From positions 10,710,001 through 10,774,000 of the forward strand of contig JARWIR010000014.1 in NCBI GenBank assembly GCA_029959085.1: DNA of 64,000 nucleotides, read 5' to 3'. A program made the translations under genes and the position numbers. Of this stretch, positions 1-11,515 are shown one piece after another. Source of the stretch: Nemophila menziesii. Lineage: Eukaryota > Streptophyta > Magnoliopsida > Boraginales > Hydrophyllaceae. The notes under the pieces are model-generated. The model was not told the origin of the DNA, did no database searches, and saw only the letters and a program-made list of their open reading frames with translations. Each line of letters begins with the position of its first letter. Position 1 is the first letter of the stretch.

Positions 1-2832
1 TTCTGTGTTTTGTTTAATGGAAGACAGGTTTTTATATTTTTAATATTGATTTTTTTGGTTAAAGCAATTCTATTTTGAGTTAGTAAGTTATAAAGACCAA
101 ATACCCACACACCACTTCTCACCAAGTCCATCTTTTGTTTATCCCCCTATAAGGTCCAAAATATTTTAAGTATATCAAGATTTCCTGTATTTTCCGTTAA
201 ATAATTCTTTTATTATATTGTTTGATATAAAAGGTAAGGATTGACGAGTCGATTAATAAATTTTTTTATTACTAAACAAACACACCCTTTTTAGCACCAA
301 TTTAAGAATATTAATTTCAAAATAAAGAAAAAAGAAAGTCAACTTTGAATAACAATGAAGCATAGACAAAAAGAATGTAAACGTTGAAAAAAAAAACAAT
401 AAAACATAGAACCTAAAACTCATCTCTTCATATTTGCACACAAGAAACAAAAATAAAAACCAGACCCGCTGCTCTTCCGCACAAGAAAGCCACCGCCAAT
501 GGGAAACTAATATCCACCACTAGCAACCCAACTTGGCCACTAAGCCCTACTTATTTGGTTCAACACTCACAACTCAAGATTTTCAGAAGAATTTCAAGCA
601 AGAATTTATTGGTGATATTTATTTGTAAGGTTAGTGTGCTTTTGCTTGACAATATTTTATTATTTTGAAGTAGAAAACATCTTTTTTTTTTTATAGAATT
701 GAATATTTTTTGAAATCAATATATGTAAAACTTGATTAATGATTGTAACTCAGAGTTAGTCATGTTTGATTTGTTGGTGATTTAGTTATGAGATGAATTA
801 GATTTGCTCTTACTTTATTTAAATTTTACCCACAATGTAGTCATTCAATCCTCGTTGTTAAAATCTCGATTTGGATATGATACAACAATTAACATGCATC
901 ATTTATTTGATTTCTTAGCTGGGTTGTTTGATTTGGTATTTTCCAAAATAATTTTCATGAATTGTGAATGTCTTTGTTGACAAATTCACACATTACCCAC
1001 ATCATCATCTCACGAAAAACTCCATTCATTATTTTGTTTCAATTTTACTACATAATCAATCTAAACGTGTAGTATAACTAGATTCTATTGGTTTATGTGT
1101 TTATTACAAGCTAAGATATGGATTCAAATGTCATGGTTATGTTTTGATATACCAACATGAAAGCACTGAGATTGTTTCGGTTCTTTGAGTCCTTTGATTC
1201 CATTATGAGTTTTTTGGTTGATTCAATGCAACGTACAATGTGCAGCAACTGTCACACTTACGGATACCATGACCGTGCTACTTGACCCAAGCCTCGTCGA
1301 TGATCATGGCGGTCAACTATTGTTTTGTTTGTTTAATAATCTGGCCCTTTTTTGTTTTTTAATTTCCTTGACACTCTTTAGCTAGTTTTATATCCAATAA
1401 GTGGTATTAATATGCACCATAGGACACCAATATTTGTTGTTATGTTTTATATTTGAATAACAATTACTTAATGTTTTGGTTAACGCCATGTTCTTGTTCA
1501 ATGTTATGACTAATCAAACATCAAAGCATTGGGAAAAACAAATCGCCCTGTATTGTTTAATATCCACACCATCCCACTCATTTAGAAATACACCTCTAAT
1601 GTTTAAATGAAAACCCATTAACAACACTAGATATTGACAAAGGAGTTTTCATTACCCAATAATATTAGCTAGCATACCACTGTTTTAACATGCATGATCC
1701 ACTAACCAAATACACCTCATTACACATATTTTCGCAAACGAAAATCACTAAGTCAAAAATACACAAACTCGACTTATATACTTATAAAGACACACAACTA
1801 GTGTTGAACTAGAATACCAACAACATCTATTTTTATGTAACATTTTGATTTATTACCGTTTTAACACATGCAACCCAAATATTTACAAGACACACCATTG
1901 ATGTTAAATTATAAGTCCATCAATAAAATAAGTGTGGAACAACATGGTATATTGCCCATTGCAATATCTAGAAACACCTTTCTTATAACCTACATTGCAA
2001 AGTAAACCAAAAACTAGATGTCCAAAACCTGCCGCAAAATTTGAATTCATAAATTGTTCCACAATACATACAAATAATTTTTAGTTTAAAAATATTAGAA
2101 ACATAACAAAATATTTGGTCAAAATTGAACATAACATCATGAGGCATCATATCCAGCAACATAATCACAAAAGTATTTTTTGTTTTATCAGTTTGCAGAT
2201 CCACGTCTAGCACCGCTGTTATACGTTTTTTGATGTCTAAATCGTCGAGTTGTCCTTTTACATTTGGGAAGTTGAGATCGAATCAGGCTAAATTCTTGAC
2301 ATTTTATGTTGTTTTCATCACATGTAGATCTTTATGTTCACCTTCTTATCCCAGAATAAGCCGCACATCATATGGGGCCTGAGCTCGAGACACTTATGTT
2401 CCATAACAAAAAAACCATCATTCGAAGAAAATTTTCTCAGTATATCGTAAATATATTCACTCCTTTCCTGAATCCTTCTTTATTGGCTTATATTTCATAA
2501 ACACCCCTTATTAGCATGTAGAAGGGCAATATTTTACAAGCCAACACATGATCATCTGTTACCCTCGTACCAGAAAGAACGGAAAGAATGGCCTCCATCG
2601 ACGATCGGGATGTAATTTTTTCCATACCTGGACAAATAAGACAAATTAAGTCCCATTCCAAATCAGATCTAGTCACTTTTATTTCCTAGTCCTTGCTAAT
2701 AAATTCCACCCTTTGGTCAGACCTACTGTCTAATCTCTAAAGTGAAGCAACAATTTTTCCTAGATGGGAACCAATTTAGTTCCAAAACATCCAGCAGTAA
2801 ATAAGCAAACCAAGAAAACCCGTCAATAAAAT

Positions 2833-2890
2833 TTGATAGCAACAAGCTATAACAAGTTGATAGCAACAAGCTATAACAAGTTGATAGCAA
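2833..2890. repeat. 24-bp tandem repeat, about 2.4 copies
   Basis: The unit TTGATAGCAACAAGCTATAA plus CAAG is repeated exactly at 2833-2856 and 2857-2880, followed by a partial third copy. Degenerate relatives (CTATAACAAGTTTATAG, CTATATCAAGTTGATAG) continue to about 3012. Confidence 0.85.
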
Positions 2891-3477
2891 AAGTACATAA
2901 GCAGACAATCATCAAGAAACAAAGTTGATAATAACTGTGGCTATAACAAGTTTATAGAACCATTACATAATCATTACACGCTATATCAAGTTGATAGCCA
3001 CACGTTATAACAAACCAATCAAGAACCACCCCCAAGTATCTAATAACTCTAGCTTTCATGAAAAAAATTCAATATAAAAATCATACTGAAATACTAAACA
3101 AATAAATCTGAGTAGTCCACTAGAATATGTGTGTCATCCTTGTATGCAATATTGACATTTATTTCTCACTAATTAACAAAACGCTACTCATTTTATGATA
3201 TATCACTCATTTGAAAAGGAAATTCCAACCACCCCAATATTTGCAATCAGATTAGTGTGGTAACAGATGATGGTATTTCCATATAATCCCCTAAATCAAC
3301 ATTTACCTAATTGGATGCTTGTTCTGACTCATATTTACATTCCTTTTGAAATTGAGTAAAACTAAACATCGAATACTACACACCATTAATCAAACCCAAA
3401 TAAATATTTTGACTCAGCCAAATATAATTCTTCAAGTTATTTCGAATTATCACAAGTAGAATTAACAAAAAACTAAC

Positions 3478-3523
3478 CTTTAGATTTTTTCTTCACCTTG
3501 CTCTTCAACGAAGGTCTCACCAT
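3478..3523 (-). other. Candidate first coding exon of an unknown host gene (speculative)
   Basis: On the minus strand an ATG at 3523 opens a 46-nt frame encoding MVRPSLKSKVKKKSKG, directly followed by GTTAGT, which resembles a plant 5' splice donor. A basic Lys/Ser-rich N-terminus of this kind is common in nucleolar proteins. I do not recognise the protein and could not assemble downstream exons. A minus-strand frame at 2488-2676 could be a later exon, but nothing proves it. This may be chance or a gene remnant. Confidence 0.2.
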
Positions 3524-4436
3524 TTACCTTCCTTAGACCCGACAATACTATGAAGACCTCCACTCAAAAAAGTCGGAGGATCTATGGCCTATTTTTGGTG
3601 GGATCGCATGATTCGTAGAGATGAAAATATTTGTTCCTTTTACTCTATAGATCGATTTGCACGTAATTCACCCTTAGAGCTTCTACGGTTGGACGCGTGG
3701 GTTTCACTATTTTTTTATTAGTCTAGTGTGTTAAAAAATGAAAGTGTAATTTAGGGGTATTTGGGTCACTATGTTGGTTTGGACCCTTTGAGCCAAAAAG
3801 GGTGGTGTGTGGTCCTCTTAGGTAACTAACCCTTCTATTTTACTCATATACACAAGTACTTTTGACACAAAAAGAGTCTCTTTTGGTTCAACTCATGCCA
3901 TTTTTTTAAAAAACTCCATATATACATCAATCCATTAGCTATCAAGCAAGCTTGATAAAAACAAGCAATCTACCATCAACAAAGGCATGATAAAAAGAAA
4001 TAAAATTCATTCATAAATCTTACACACCCATATTAATGATAAGAACAATGAAATTTATTCATACACAATAAAATCAATACTCTTTCATTCGTTCATAGAA
4101 GGTTATTTGATAAAAACAAAAGCAAACAACCTCCAAAAAAAAAACAAGTACAATCAAACCGAGTAAGATATTTGTCAACAACATGTTGGGGTGTGCCCTC
4201 TCTCTAGTCTCATGCCTAAACACCTCGGGTATGCCCTTTCTATAGACTCATGCCTAACCACCTCCTTTTTGCGAACATATTCACTTACCCAACTAGTAAA
4301 ACTTGAGTCTTCACCAATTCCAAAAAAAATTGGTCTGCCAGTATATATCTAAGAAACACTCACACTTATATAAATACACCCTTGATTTCCTTTCTCGTTC
4401 GTCTTTGTGACCTTAAGTTGTGTAATTTTGAATATG

Positions 4437-5741
4437 TGATGTCTCCTATTTTGTTCTAAATATTAGCCCTTAGGAGACATCATTTTAGGTGATTAATTGA
4501 CTTATTTAATAGACTTTTAAACTTATTTGATTATATTGCGTTTTTCCCATTGGATTTGTATTATTCGTGTTTTAGAGCTTTTGTGCGTTAATTTGTTTGT
4601 TTTTAGTGTAAAGTTCTTAGTTCCATGGATTAGATGGAGCACCAAGATAGGGAGGAGAAACGTGAATTAAAGTCATAGATTGTGTGTAGAAGTCAAAGGC
4701 GAGAAAAGTTGATTCGAAGAAGTTATTAAATGAGAATGAAATCTGGAAGACTGTTACAAATCAAGGTTTTTGAGCCACTTAGCCACCTATTCAACCTTAG
4801 AGACGTGAAATAAGGAATTTTCATCTATGAGTTAGGAAGATTTTGCAAGTTGAACAGAGTGATTCTAAGTTCAGACGCAAAAGTTACAGCTGTTTTAGTA
4901 ACAATTGTACATCAGTTACGGAATTTCATTTAAGGATTGGTCTTTTATTTCATTTAACCTATTTCCTTTTAAGAGTGGAGCCCAATCCGTTTTTCCCATC
5001 ATATATCAGCCTGAATGCCAGAGAAGAAGTTAGAAGCAAAAGGAGAGAAGAAACTGAAGCCGGAGAATCGCAATTCTTCCATCAACAATCAAAACCAATC
5101 CTTTAATTAGGTTACCCATTTCATTTATGTAATTGACCATGAGTATTTTATCTTTTATTTCAGATTTTCATTTCATTATGAGCTACATACTTTAAGTGCT
5201 TGAGAATCTTAATAAAGGGATGAACCCTAATTAGCTTATTCATGTTTCAGAATTTGGGACTTCTTTAATTTAAAATGAATTGGGTATGTTATACTGGTTA
5301 TTACTTTGTTGTTATTTACTAATTCTTTTCGATACAACTAGAATTAGGTATTAGTATTTGGGCAATTCACTTTAATGGGAAAAGTGATCATTCGAGGGGA
5401 GGGGGGTTTGAATACGGAACTAGGTAATCACAGTGGAATGTTCGTCATTGACCGACATGCTTGACTAGTTACATAGCCAATGAGGTAAGAACTTCACATC
5501 CGAAGAGGCATATTCGGCCGATCGGTGTTTATAGCATTTTAGGATAGCTCCTAAGTCCGCCCGACATGGGGCTGATATTAGAATCCCGACTAGTATTAAA
5601 ATACCAATTCTACCCTTAAACAGAAACGTTAATTAAATTGATTAGGCGGACCCCTTGCGAGACTCAAGTACACCTTCTCACTCTTGCGTTGATTCATATT
5701 TACTTCACTTGCATTTATTTAACTAGTGTCCATTTACTTAC
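4437..5741 (+). repeat. Element C 5' LTR, first part
   Basis: It matches the 3' LTR of C (36971-38499) from the TGATGTCTCC start onward and is cut at 5741, where element B inserted; the LTR resumes at 25299. Both C LTRs contain a same-frame ORF of about 90-100 codons (4843-5106 and 37377-37682). I attribute this to LTR duplication, not to a gene. Confidence 0.93.
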
Positions 5742-6985
5742 TGATGTTTCCTCATTTGTGATAGATTTATGTTAAGATGAGACATCATTTTTAGTGATTT
5801 AGAAGTCTTTCTAATCGTTTTTCTTTAGAAATAGTACACTTTCCTATTTTGAGTCTTGATTTAGTAAAATAATATTTTTAGAGCATATTGGGTTTAATTA
5901 TTTATTTAGTGTGAAGTTTTAAAGATAATTATGGAGATTAATTAAAGTCCAAGTCAAAGACTAAGAGATATGAAAAGAGATAAGCATGGTAATTGGAGAT
6001 AAGGAAAGAAAAGCTAAAAACATGGAAAAGGAAAAGCTACCTTAATCCTAAATTTCTGCACCAACGACCACAAATCAGTTTATATCTCAAGATCGGTGTG
6101 GAATTTGGAGAACGGTAAAGAGCAAAGTTGAATATCTTTCCGAGACGATGAATTTCGCCTACTCATACGCGCCAAACAGATGAGTATTGAAGCTGCTAGG
6201 ACCAAAACAAAACCGGGTCTGATTTCATGTTTTAGGGTTTCGAATTTGAGTTGGGCTTGGAGTCCACTACTTAGCTTCTCCTTCAAGAGAACGGATTAGG
6301 TCTTCTAAACACCAATAAATACACCCTTATATCACTTGTAAACCATCCTTGCCTCATAGTAATTAGTTCTTAAGGTTTTATTCATCAAAGTTATTGTAGA
6401 GAGCAAGATGATATCTTTTATAATTTCCTTTAGTTTATTTCCTTCAGGTATGAACTAAACTTCTCATAGCTTGGGTTTTGCATCATGTATAAACTATGAA
6501 TTCTAATTTCTTTCTATCTAAGTTTCTTTGGGAATTACATGTTTTAATCTGATATTAGCTGCTTACCTATATGTTTGTTTAGGTGTTTTGATCTAATGAC
6601 TGTTTTCCTTGCTAGTGCACGAGTATAGGATTACGTTAATAGTAGTTAGATGATCGCCTTAGCTGGGTGTCTAATTATTGAAACACCACATAACGTCTAG
6701 TGTCGATATTGGTCTTGACAACACTAATTCTAACTAGATAGTCATTAGGGTATAATTTAATCACTATCACCATGTATGGAAATTGATTGCTTAGGGCCTT
6801 GGTAACGCTTGTAAACCCTATTTGAACCAGCCTCGTGGTGTGTCTGTAGCCCCCTTTGTCGCTCTCAAGGTCTAAGGTACGGGAATTTAGAATCCTGACT
6901 AAATATTTAAGAGCTAATTATCTCCCTTATTAACTAAATTTGATAGAAAGAATTAGAAGGATTAGTGCATACTAGCAAACCTAAG
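5742..6985 (+). repeat. Element B 5' LTR, first part
   Basis: Homologous to the start of the B 3' LTR (23757 onward) and interrupted at 6985 by element A; it resumes at 16767. The promoter box that reads CTATAAATA in the related LTRs reads CAATAAATA here (about 6313-6321), so the TATA sequence of this copy is damaged. Confidence 0.92.
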
Positions 6986-8521
6986 TGATGACTCCTCATT
7001 TGTGATACATTTATATTAGGATGATACATCATTTTTAGTGATTTAGAAGTCATAATAGTCAATTTTCTTGAGAAATAGTGCACTTTCCTATTTTGAGTCT
7101 TGATTTAGTAAAATAATATTTTTAGAGCATATTGGGTTTAATTATTTATTTAGTGTGAAACGTTAAAGATAATTATGGAGATTAATTATTGTCCAAGTCA
7201 AATAATACAAGATATGTAAAGAGATAAGCATGGTAATTGGAGATAAAGAAAAGAAAAGCTAAAAACATGGAAAAGGAAAACGTGCCTTAATCCTGAATTT
7301 CTGCACCTACGACCACAAATCAGATTATATCTCAAAACCAGTGTGGAATTTGGAGAAACGGTCAAGAGCAAAGTTGAATATCTTTCCGAGACGATGAATT
7401 TGGTATATTCATACGCATCAAACGGATGAAAATTGAAACTACTAGGACCAAAACAAAAACGGGCTTGATTTCATGTTTTTAGGGTTACGAATTTGAGTTG
7501 GGTTTGGAGTCCATTACTTACCTTTTCCTTCAAGAAAACGAATTAGGTCTTCTAAACACCTATAAATACACCCTTATATCACTTGTAAATCATCCTTGCC
7601 TCATAGTAATTAGTTCTTAAGGTTTTATTCTTCCAAGTTATTATAGAGAGCAAGATGATGTCTTTCATTATTTCTTTTAGTTTATTTCCTTCAGGTATGA
7701 ACTAAACTTCACATAGCTTGGGTTTTGCATCATGTATAATCTATGAATTCTAATTTCTTTCTATCTATGTTTCTTTGGGAATTACATGTTTTAATCTGTT
7801 ATTAGCTTCTTACCTTTATATGTGTTTATGTGTTTTGATTTATTGTCTGTCCTAGAACTGATCACTTTAGGCTTTCTTAATAGTAATTAGATGGTCACCT
7901 TAACTGGGTGTCTAATTATTGAAACACCACATAACGTCTAGTGTCGATATTAGTCCTGACAAAACTGATTCTAACTAGATAGTCATTAGGGTATAATTTA
8001 ATCACTATCACCATGTATGGAAATTGATTGCTTAGGGCCTTGGTAGCGCTTGATAACCCTATTTGAACTAGCCTCGTGGTGTGTCTGTAGCCCCCTTAGT
8101 CGCTCCCAAGGTCTAAGGAATGGGAATTTAGAATCCTGACTAAGTATACAAGAGTTATATTCTCCCTTATTAACTAGATCTAATAGAAAGAATTAGAAGG
8201 ATTAGTGCATACTAGCAAAACCTAAGCTATATCTCTCATCTCATATTCTTCGTATTTATTTTATTGTCTTTATTTCCTAGTTTCAATTAGTTATTTTCGA
8301 ATTCAATCTTTATTTATTTTCTGTCTTTTAATTATTTACTCCTTACTCGTTATTGCTACCCATTCGACTAGCACACTAAGTCCCTGAGAACGAATTCAAC
8401 TTATCAACTATAACTTGCATACGTCCTGTAATACTTGCAGTACTGTGCCTGTCTAGGGTGAGAGTGCGTAGTTTTCTAGACTTAATTTTATCTTATTTTT
8501 ATCACACCCTAGGCGACACCA
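6986..8521 (+). repeat. Element A 5' LTR
   Basis: It runs from TGATGACTCC to GGCGACACCA, 1536 bp, the same length as the 3' LTR. The U3 region has a TATA box at 7561-7568. The terminal TGATGTCTCC seen in sister LTRs has one substitution here. Confidence 0.95.
7561..7568 (+). promoter_or_regulatory. LTR TATA box (TATAAATA)
   Basis: TATAAATA is followed by a pyrimidine-rich stretch and lies about 575 bp into the LTR, a normal place for the U3 promoter. The same box occurs at 15801-15808 in the A 3' LTR and 24329-24336 in the B 3' LTR. Transcription would start about 30 bp downstream. Confidence 0.6.
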
Positions 8522-8527
8522 AGTTTT

Positions 8528-8545
8528 TGGCACCGCTGCCGGGGA
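8528..8545 (+). promoter_or_regulatory. Primer binding site, tRNA-Asp-like (element A)
   Basis: TGGCACCGCTGCCGGGGA begins 6 bp after the LTR. It is complementary, with two mismatches, to the plant tRNA-Asp 3' end (expected TGGCGCCGTTGCCGGGGA), the primer used by the Athila/Tat lineages. It would prime minus-strand DNA synthesis. Confidence 0.85.
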
Positions 8546-8713
8546 CTTGTGTCTCATTAGCGTGTGGGATATCTATTTCGAGTAGTGGTTTTTAATTAAT
8601 TTTTATTTTTCAGTATTTAGTTTTTGTTTTTCCGGATTTACGCTTGTGGTTTGCTTTAGTCTATTTCAGGTTTCACAGTGTGTAATTCTTGGCCTCCGTT
8701 ATCGGAGCCTGAG

Positions 8714-10165
8714 ATGAGCTTTAGACCTTATAACAAACGAGTTCGTGAGGAAAGAGCCTTGAGAAGAACTATGGCAGGCGTACAAGGTTAGTTAGATCCA
8801 CCACTTGGAGTCCTACCTGGAGGATTACCAAGAGACACCACCACCTATTCCACCTGGTGTGCAACAACCACAAGGACGAGGTAATGGGCAAAATCAAGTT
8901 GAACAAGACCTTCCTGGTCTCCATGTGCCGTTTCACGTTCAACCAATAGGTTACCGTCCTCCAGAGATCCAAATTATTAAATTTCAACCCGATCCGGGTA
9001 TGCTCAGTCAATTTCAAAGTCATGGACTCTACAGTGGTACAACTATTCAAGATCTGGTAAGGTCGATTCAGGAGTTTATGCAGATTTGTGATGCTTATGT
9101 TACTCCAGGCATTACACGTGAGCAACTGTATTGTCATATGTTTTCGTTCTTCTTGACCGGTAGAGCTAGTGAGTGGCTAAATAGGCAGCCACCTGGGACA
9201 ATCAATTCATGGACAGAACTTCAAGCCGCATTCTTTAACCGTTTTCATCCGAAGAGTATGAGACTCAAAGATCAAAGCGATCTTGCAAGATTTTGTCAAG
9301 AAGATGGAGAAACAGTAGGAGAATCATGGACAAGATTTCAACATAAATTAGCTAGATGTCTGCTCCATGGTTATACCCCCTCTTTACAACTTGCTATATT
9401 CTATGAAGGTCTTAATGATAAAGGTAGAGAGAAGGTGGATAACATCGGAAAGGGTAATTTTTTGTCCATGAATCATAATGAAGCATCCGAGGTCTTGGAA
9501 AACATTATTAAACAAGAAAGGAGTTGGCCTTCCACGCGAGCTCCTGTAGCAAAGACCCGAGGTACGCTTCGTTTAGATGCAGAAACTGCGAACTCAGCTC
9601 AAATATCCGCATTAGAGAATCAAATCAAAGAGCTTAAGCTAGAGATGCAGAAAAATTTAGCCGCAGCAAACGTAGTACAAGAAGCACAAGGTTGTCAACA
9701 ATGTGGGGTTAATAATCATACATGGGAAGAGTGCGAAGGAAATCCACAATTTGTTTATTTCATATCCAACGGAGGAGGCTATAAATTTGGTAACTGAAAC
9801 CATCCGGGTATGCAATATTCAAATCCTCGGGGGGCCGCTAATCCTGGTCATTATCAACCGCTCCCCTAGAACAACTTTTTCCAACCAAGAGGTCAGTATC
9901 AAAATCAACATCAAAATAGACCTGCTCCCCTCAACAACCTATTGAAGATGCCTATACCGATGCGTTAGATCAGAAAGCTTTACCACAGTATCCTCAAGAG
10001 GGATCTATGGATTATCAACAGTTAGTAAAAGTCTTGGACCGTTTGAAAACGAATATGAACACTCAGGAAGAAAACTTACGAGGACAAGATGCCGCAATTT
10101 AGATTTTAGGTACTCAAGTAGAACAATTAAACAAAGTTCTAACGAATTTAATGGAACAAAAATAA
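8714..10165 (+). pseudogene. gag of element A, broken
   Basis: This encoded the capsid protein that packages element RNA. The start is an ATG at 8714, but the frame stops at 8789-8791. The main Gag block (about 8805-9797) holds the retrotransposon Gag domain, with a conserved TELQAAFFNRF segment and a W-rich region, ending in a zinc knuckle CQQCGVNNHTWEEC (CX2CX4HX4C, about 9690-9735) for RNA binding. A CGA-to-TGA change stops it at 9795; element B keeps CGA there. More stops follow (9867 and two between 10095 and 10165), with a frame change near 9940. The ancestral frame continues into the protease, so gag and protease were one polyprotein. Confidence 0.88.
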
Positions 10166-11515
10166 TTGAAGGCTATCGAAGGAGGTGATGAAAATGTTGG
10201 GTTCGAAGCTTGTAAGGTTATTTGCCTTGAAATTGAAGAAGAAAAGAAGGAAATACCACATGCTACCATTAGTGTCGTGGAAGTTCTGAGTACCGAAGAA
10301 GAACCAACCAAGTCTAGCCCCGTGGAATCTGACTGTTCTGAGGTTGATGTGGAGGACGATTCAGAAAAAGCCAAATTTATACAGCTTCCGAAGGATATGC
10401 AAGAAGAAATTCGATCGGTTATGGATTATCAAGCTGAGCTGGCTAAAGAGAAAGAGAAAGAGAAAGAAACCTCAAAGGAGGAATCAAAAGTTGAAGATGA
10501 AGTTGCACCTGCTGTGCAAAACGAGAAAGAAGAAGAGAAGGTGGAACCGCCACCTGTTGTTCAAACAGTGTTACCAACTATTCCTGATACAAATCCTAGG
10601 GATGACACTGAACTCAAGACATTTGTAGAGGCGTATACACCTGAAAATATCAACGCCCAAATGCTTGAGATTGAGAAGAAAGGACTTACACCGCAACAAG
10701 TTTTTACGCAAGTTATTCCTGAGAAAGAAGCGAGTGTAGAGATCCGAAGAGAGAACTCGAGAGTCTCAAGAAGAAGTGAACGAGAGCTACCAACAAAGCT
10801 TAAAGATCCGGGAAGTTTTAACCTTCCTATCCAAATTAATGGTATGCTTAAGGTGAAATCTATGTACGATGTGGGTTCTGGTGTGAATCGTATGCCTAAG
10901 TCCGTGTTCGAGAGACTTGGACTTCAGAAATCAGAGAAAACTCCAGTAAAGTTGCAGTTCGCTGACAACTCAGTTACCAGGACATGGGGAACAGTGGAGG
11001 ACGTCTTAGTCCGTGAAGGTAGTATCGCCATCCCTACTCACTTTGTTATACCTGAGTTTGATGCAGATAAGCAGGTTCCAATCATACTTGGACGGCCTTT
11101 CATGGCCACAAGTCAAAGTGTCATCAACTTCCGCGAAGGGACCATTACCCTTCATGCAAAGAATGTAACCGAGACCTTCTATGTCTTGGGTAAGAAACCG
11201 AGGAAGTTAGATCCCACCGATCCTGTCATCCACAGCCTTTCACATCACAAAGTCCCTCCTGAAAAGATCCACTTAAAGCCTGTGGATAATGAGCCAAACA
11301 TTGATTTTGGGTTTGGCCATGAAGTTCTATGGAAAGCTCACAAACGCGAGAATAGGGCACGTAGTTTCAAAGACTTGTGGATGGGACCATTCATTGTCAC
11401 AATGGTTGTTTCCGCCAAGGTGATAGAAATCCGACCCAATAAGGGGATCAAGCGCAGATTAGGTGACGTTCATAGCCTAACTCGTTGTTGGGGAGGCTAT
11501 ATTCGCAAATCTTGA
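10166..11515 (+). CDS. Protease fused to an integrase C-terminal-like tail (element A), open frame
   Basis: This is the longest intact frame of element A (449 codons, counted from a TTG; it is really the continuation of the gag polyprotein). Residues ~60-150 are a Lys/Glu-rich acidic linker that could form a coiled coil. A retropepsin-like aspartic protease follows (~215-330), with the active-site motif DVGSG at residue 235 and the flap-side IILGRPF motif near 308. Instead of RT, the frame then runs into a tail at ~375-445 containing WMGPFIV and KVIEIRP, which aligns with the GPFVVTKITPYRAIEI segment of the element C integrase C-terminus. RT, RNase H and the integrase core are missing. B, D1 and D2 share the same junction. 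The protease may still be functional; this is inferred, not shown. Confidence 0.85.
   Translation: MKAIEGGDENVGFEACKVICLEIEEEKKEIPHATISVVEVLSTEEEPTKSSPVESDCSEVDVEDDSEKAKFIQLPKDMQEEIRSVMDYQAELAKEKEKEKETSKEESKVEDEVAPAVQNEKEEEKVEPPPVVQTVLPTIPDTNPRDDTELKTFVEAYTPENINAQMLEIEKKGLTPQQVFTQVIPEKEASVEIRRENSRVSRRSERELPTKLKDPGSFNLPIQINGMLKVKSMYDVGSGVNRMPKSVFERLGLQKSEKTPVKLQFADNSVTRTWGTVEDVLVREGSIAIPTHFVIPEFDADKQVPIILGRPFMATSQSVINFREGTITLHAKNVTETFYVLGKKPRKLDPTDPVIHSLSHHKVPPEKIHLKPVDNEPNIDFGFGHEVLWKAHKRENRARSFKDLWMGPFIVTMVVSAKVIEIRPNKGIKRRLGDVHSLTRCWGGYIRKS

Larger units (their letters stand above)
1..4436. other. Flanking DNA left of the nested retrotransposons, no convincing gene
   Basis: This AT-rich stretch holds only short, low-complexity open frames on either strand and no recognisable domain. 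Three things can be seen. A 24-bp tandem repeat lies at 2833-2890. A candidate minus-strand first exon lies at 3478-3523. A TATA-like box (TATATAAATA) near 4369-4378 sits about 60 bp before the point where element C inserted, so C may have landed just downstream of an old promoter. Around 4195-4265 a short GTGCCCTCTC...CTCATGCCTAA phrase occurs twice. I see no terminal repeats that would define another mobile element with confidence. Confidence 0.6.

Noticed and set aside
253..450. Phe/Leu-rich minus-strand ORF
   Set aside because: A low-complexity translation of A-rich DNA with no domain or conservation evidence.
75..3830. Possible terminal inverted repeats (GACCAAATACCC near 88 versus GGGTATTTGGGTC near 3758)
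   Set aside because: Only about 12 bp match, neighbouring bases disagree and no target duplication is visible. Too weak to call an element.
4843..5106. Plus-strand ORF inside the C LTR, also seen at 37377-37682
   Set aside because: Both copies exist because the LTR is duplicated. The C-termini differ and no domain is recognisable.
8523..8550. tRNA gene after the LTR
   Set aside because: Only the 18-nt primer complement is present, with no cloverleaf; it is a primer binding site.
8769..9137. 122-codon minus-strand open frame
   Set aside because: It is the antisense shadow of the Gag domain of element A; a similar antisense frame appears over Gag of D2.
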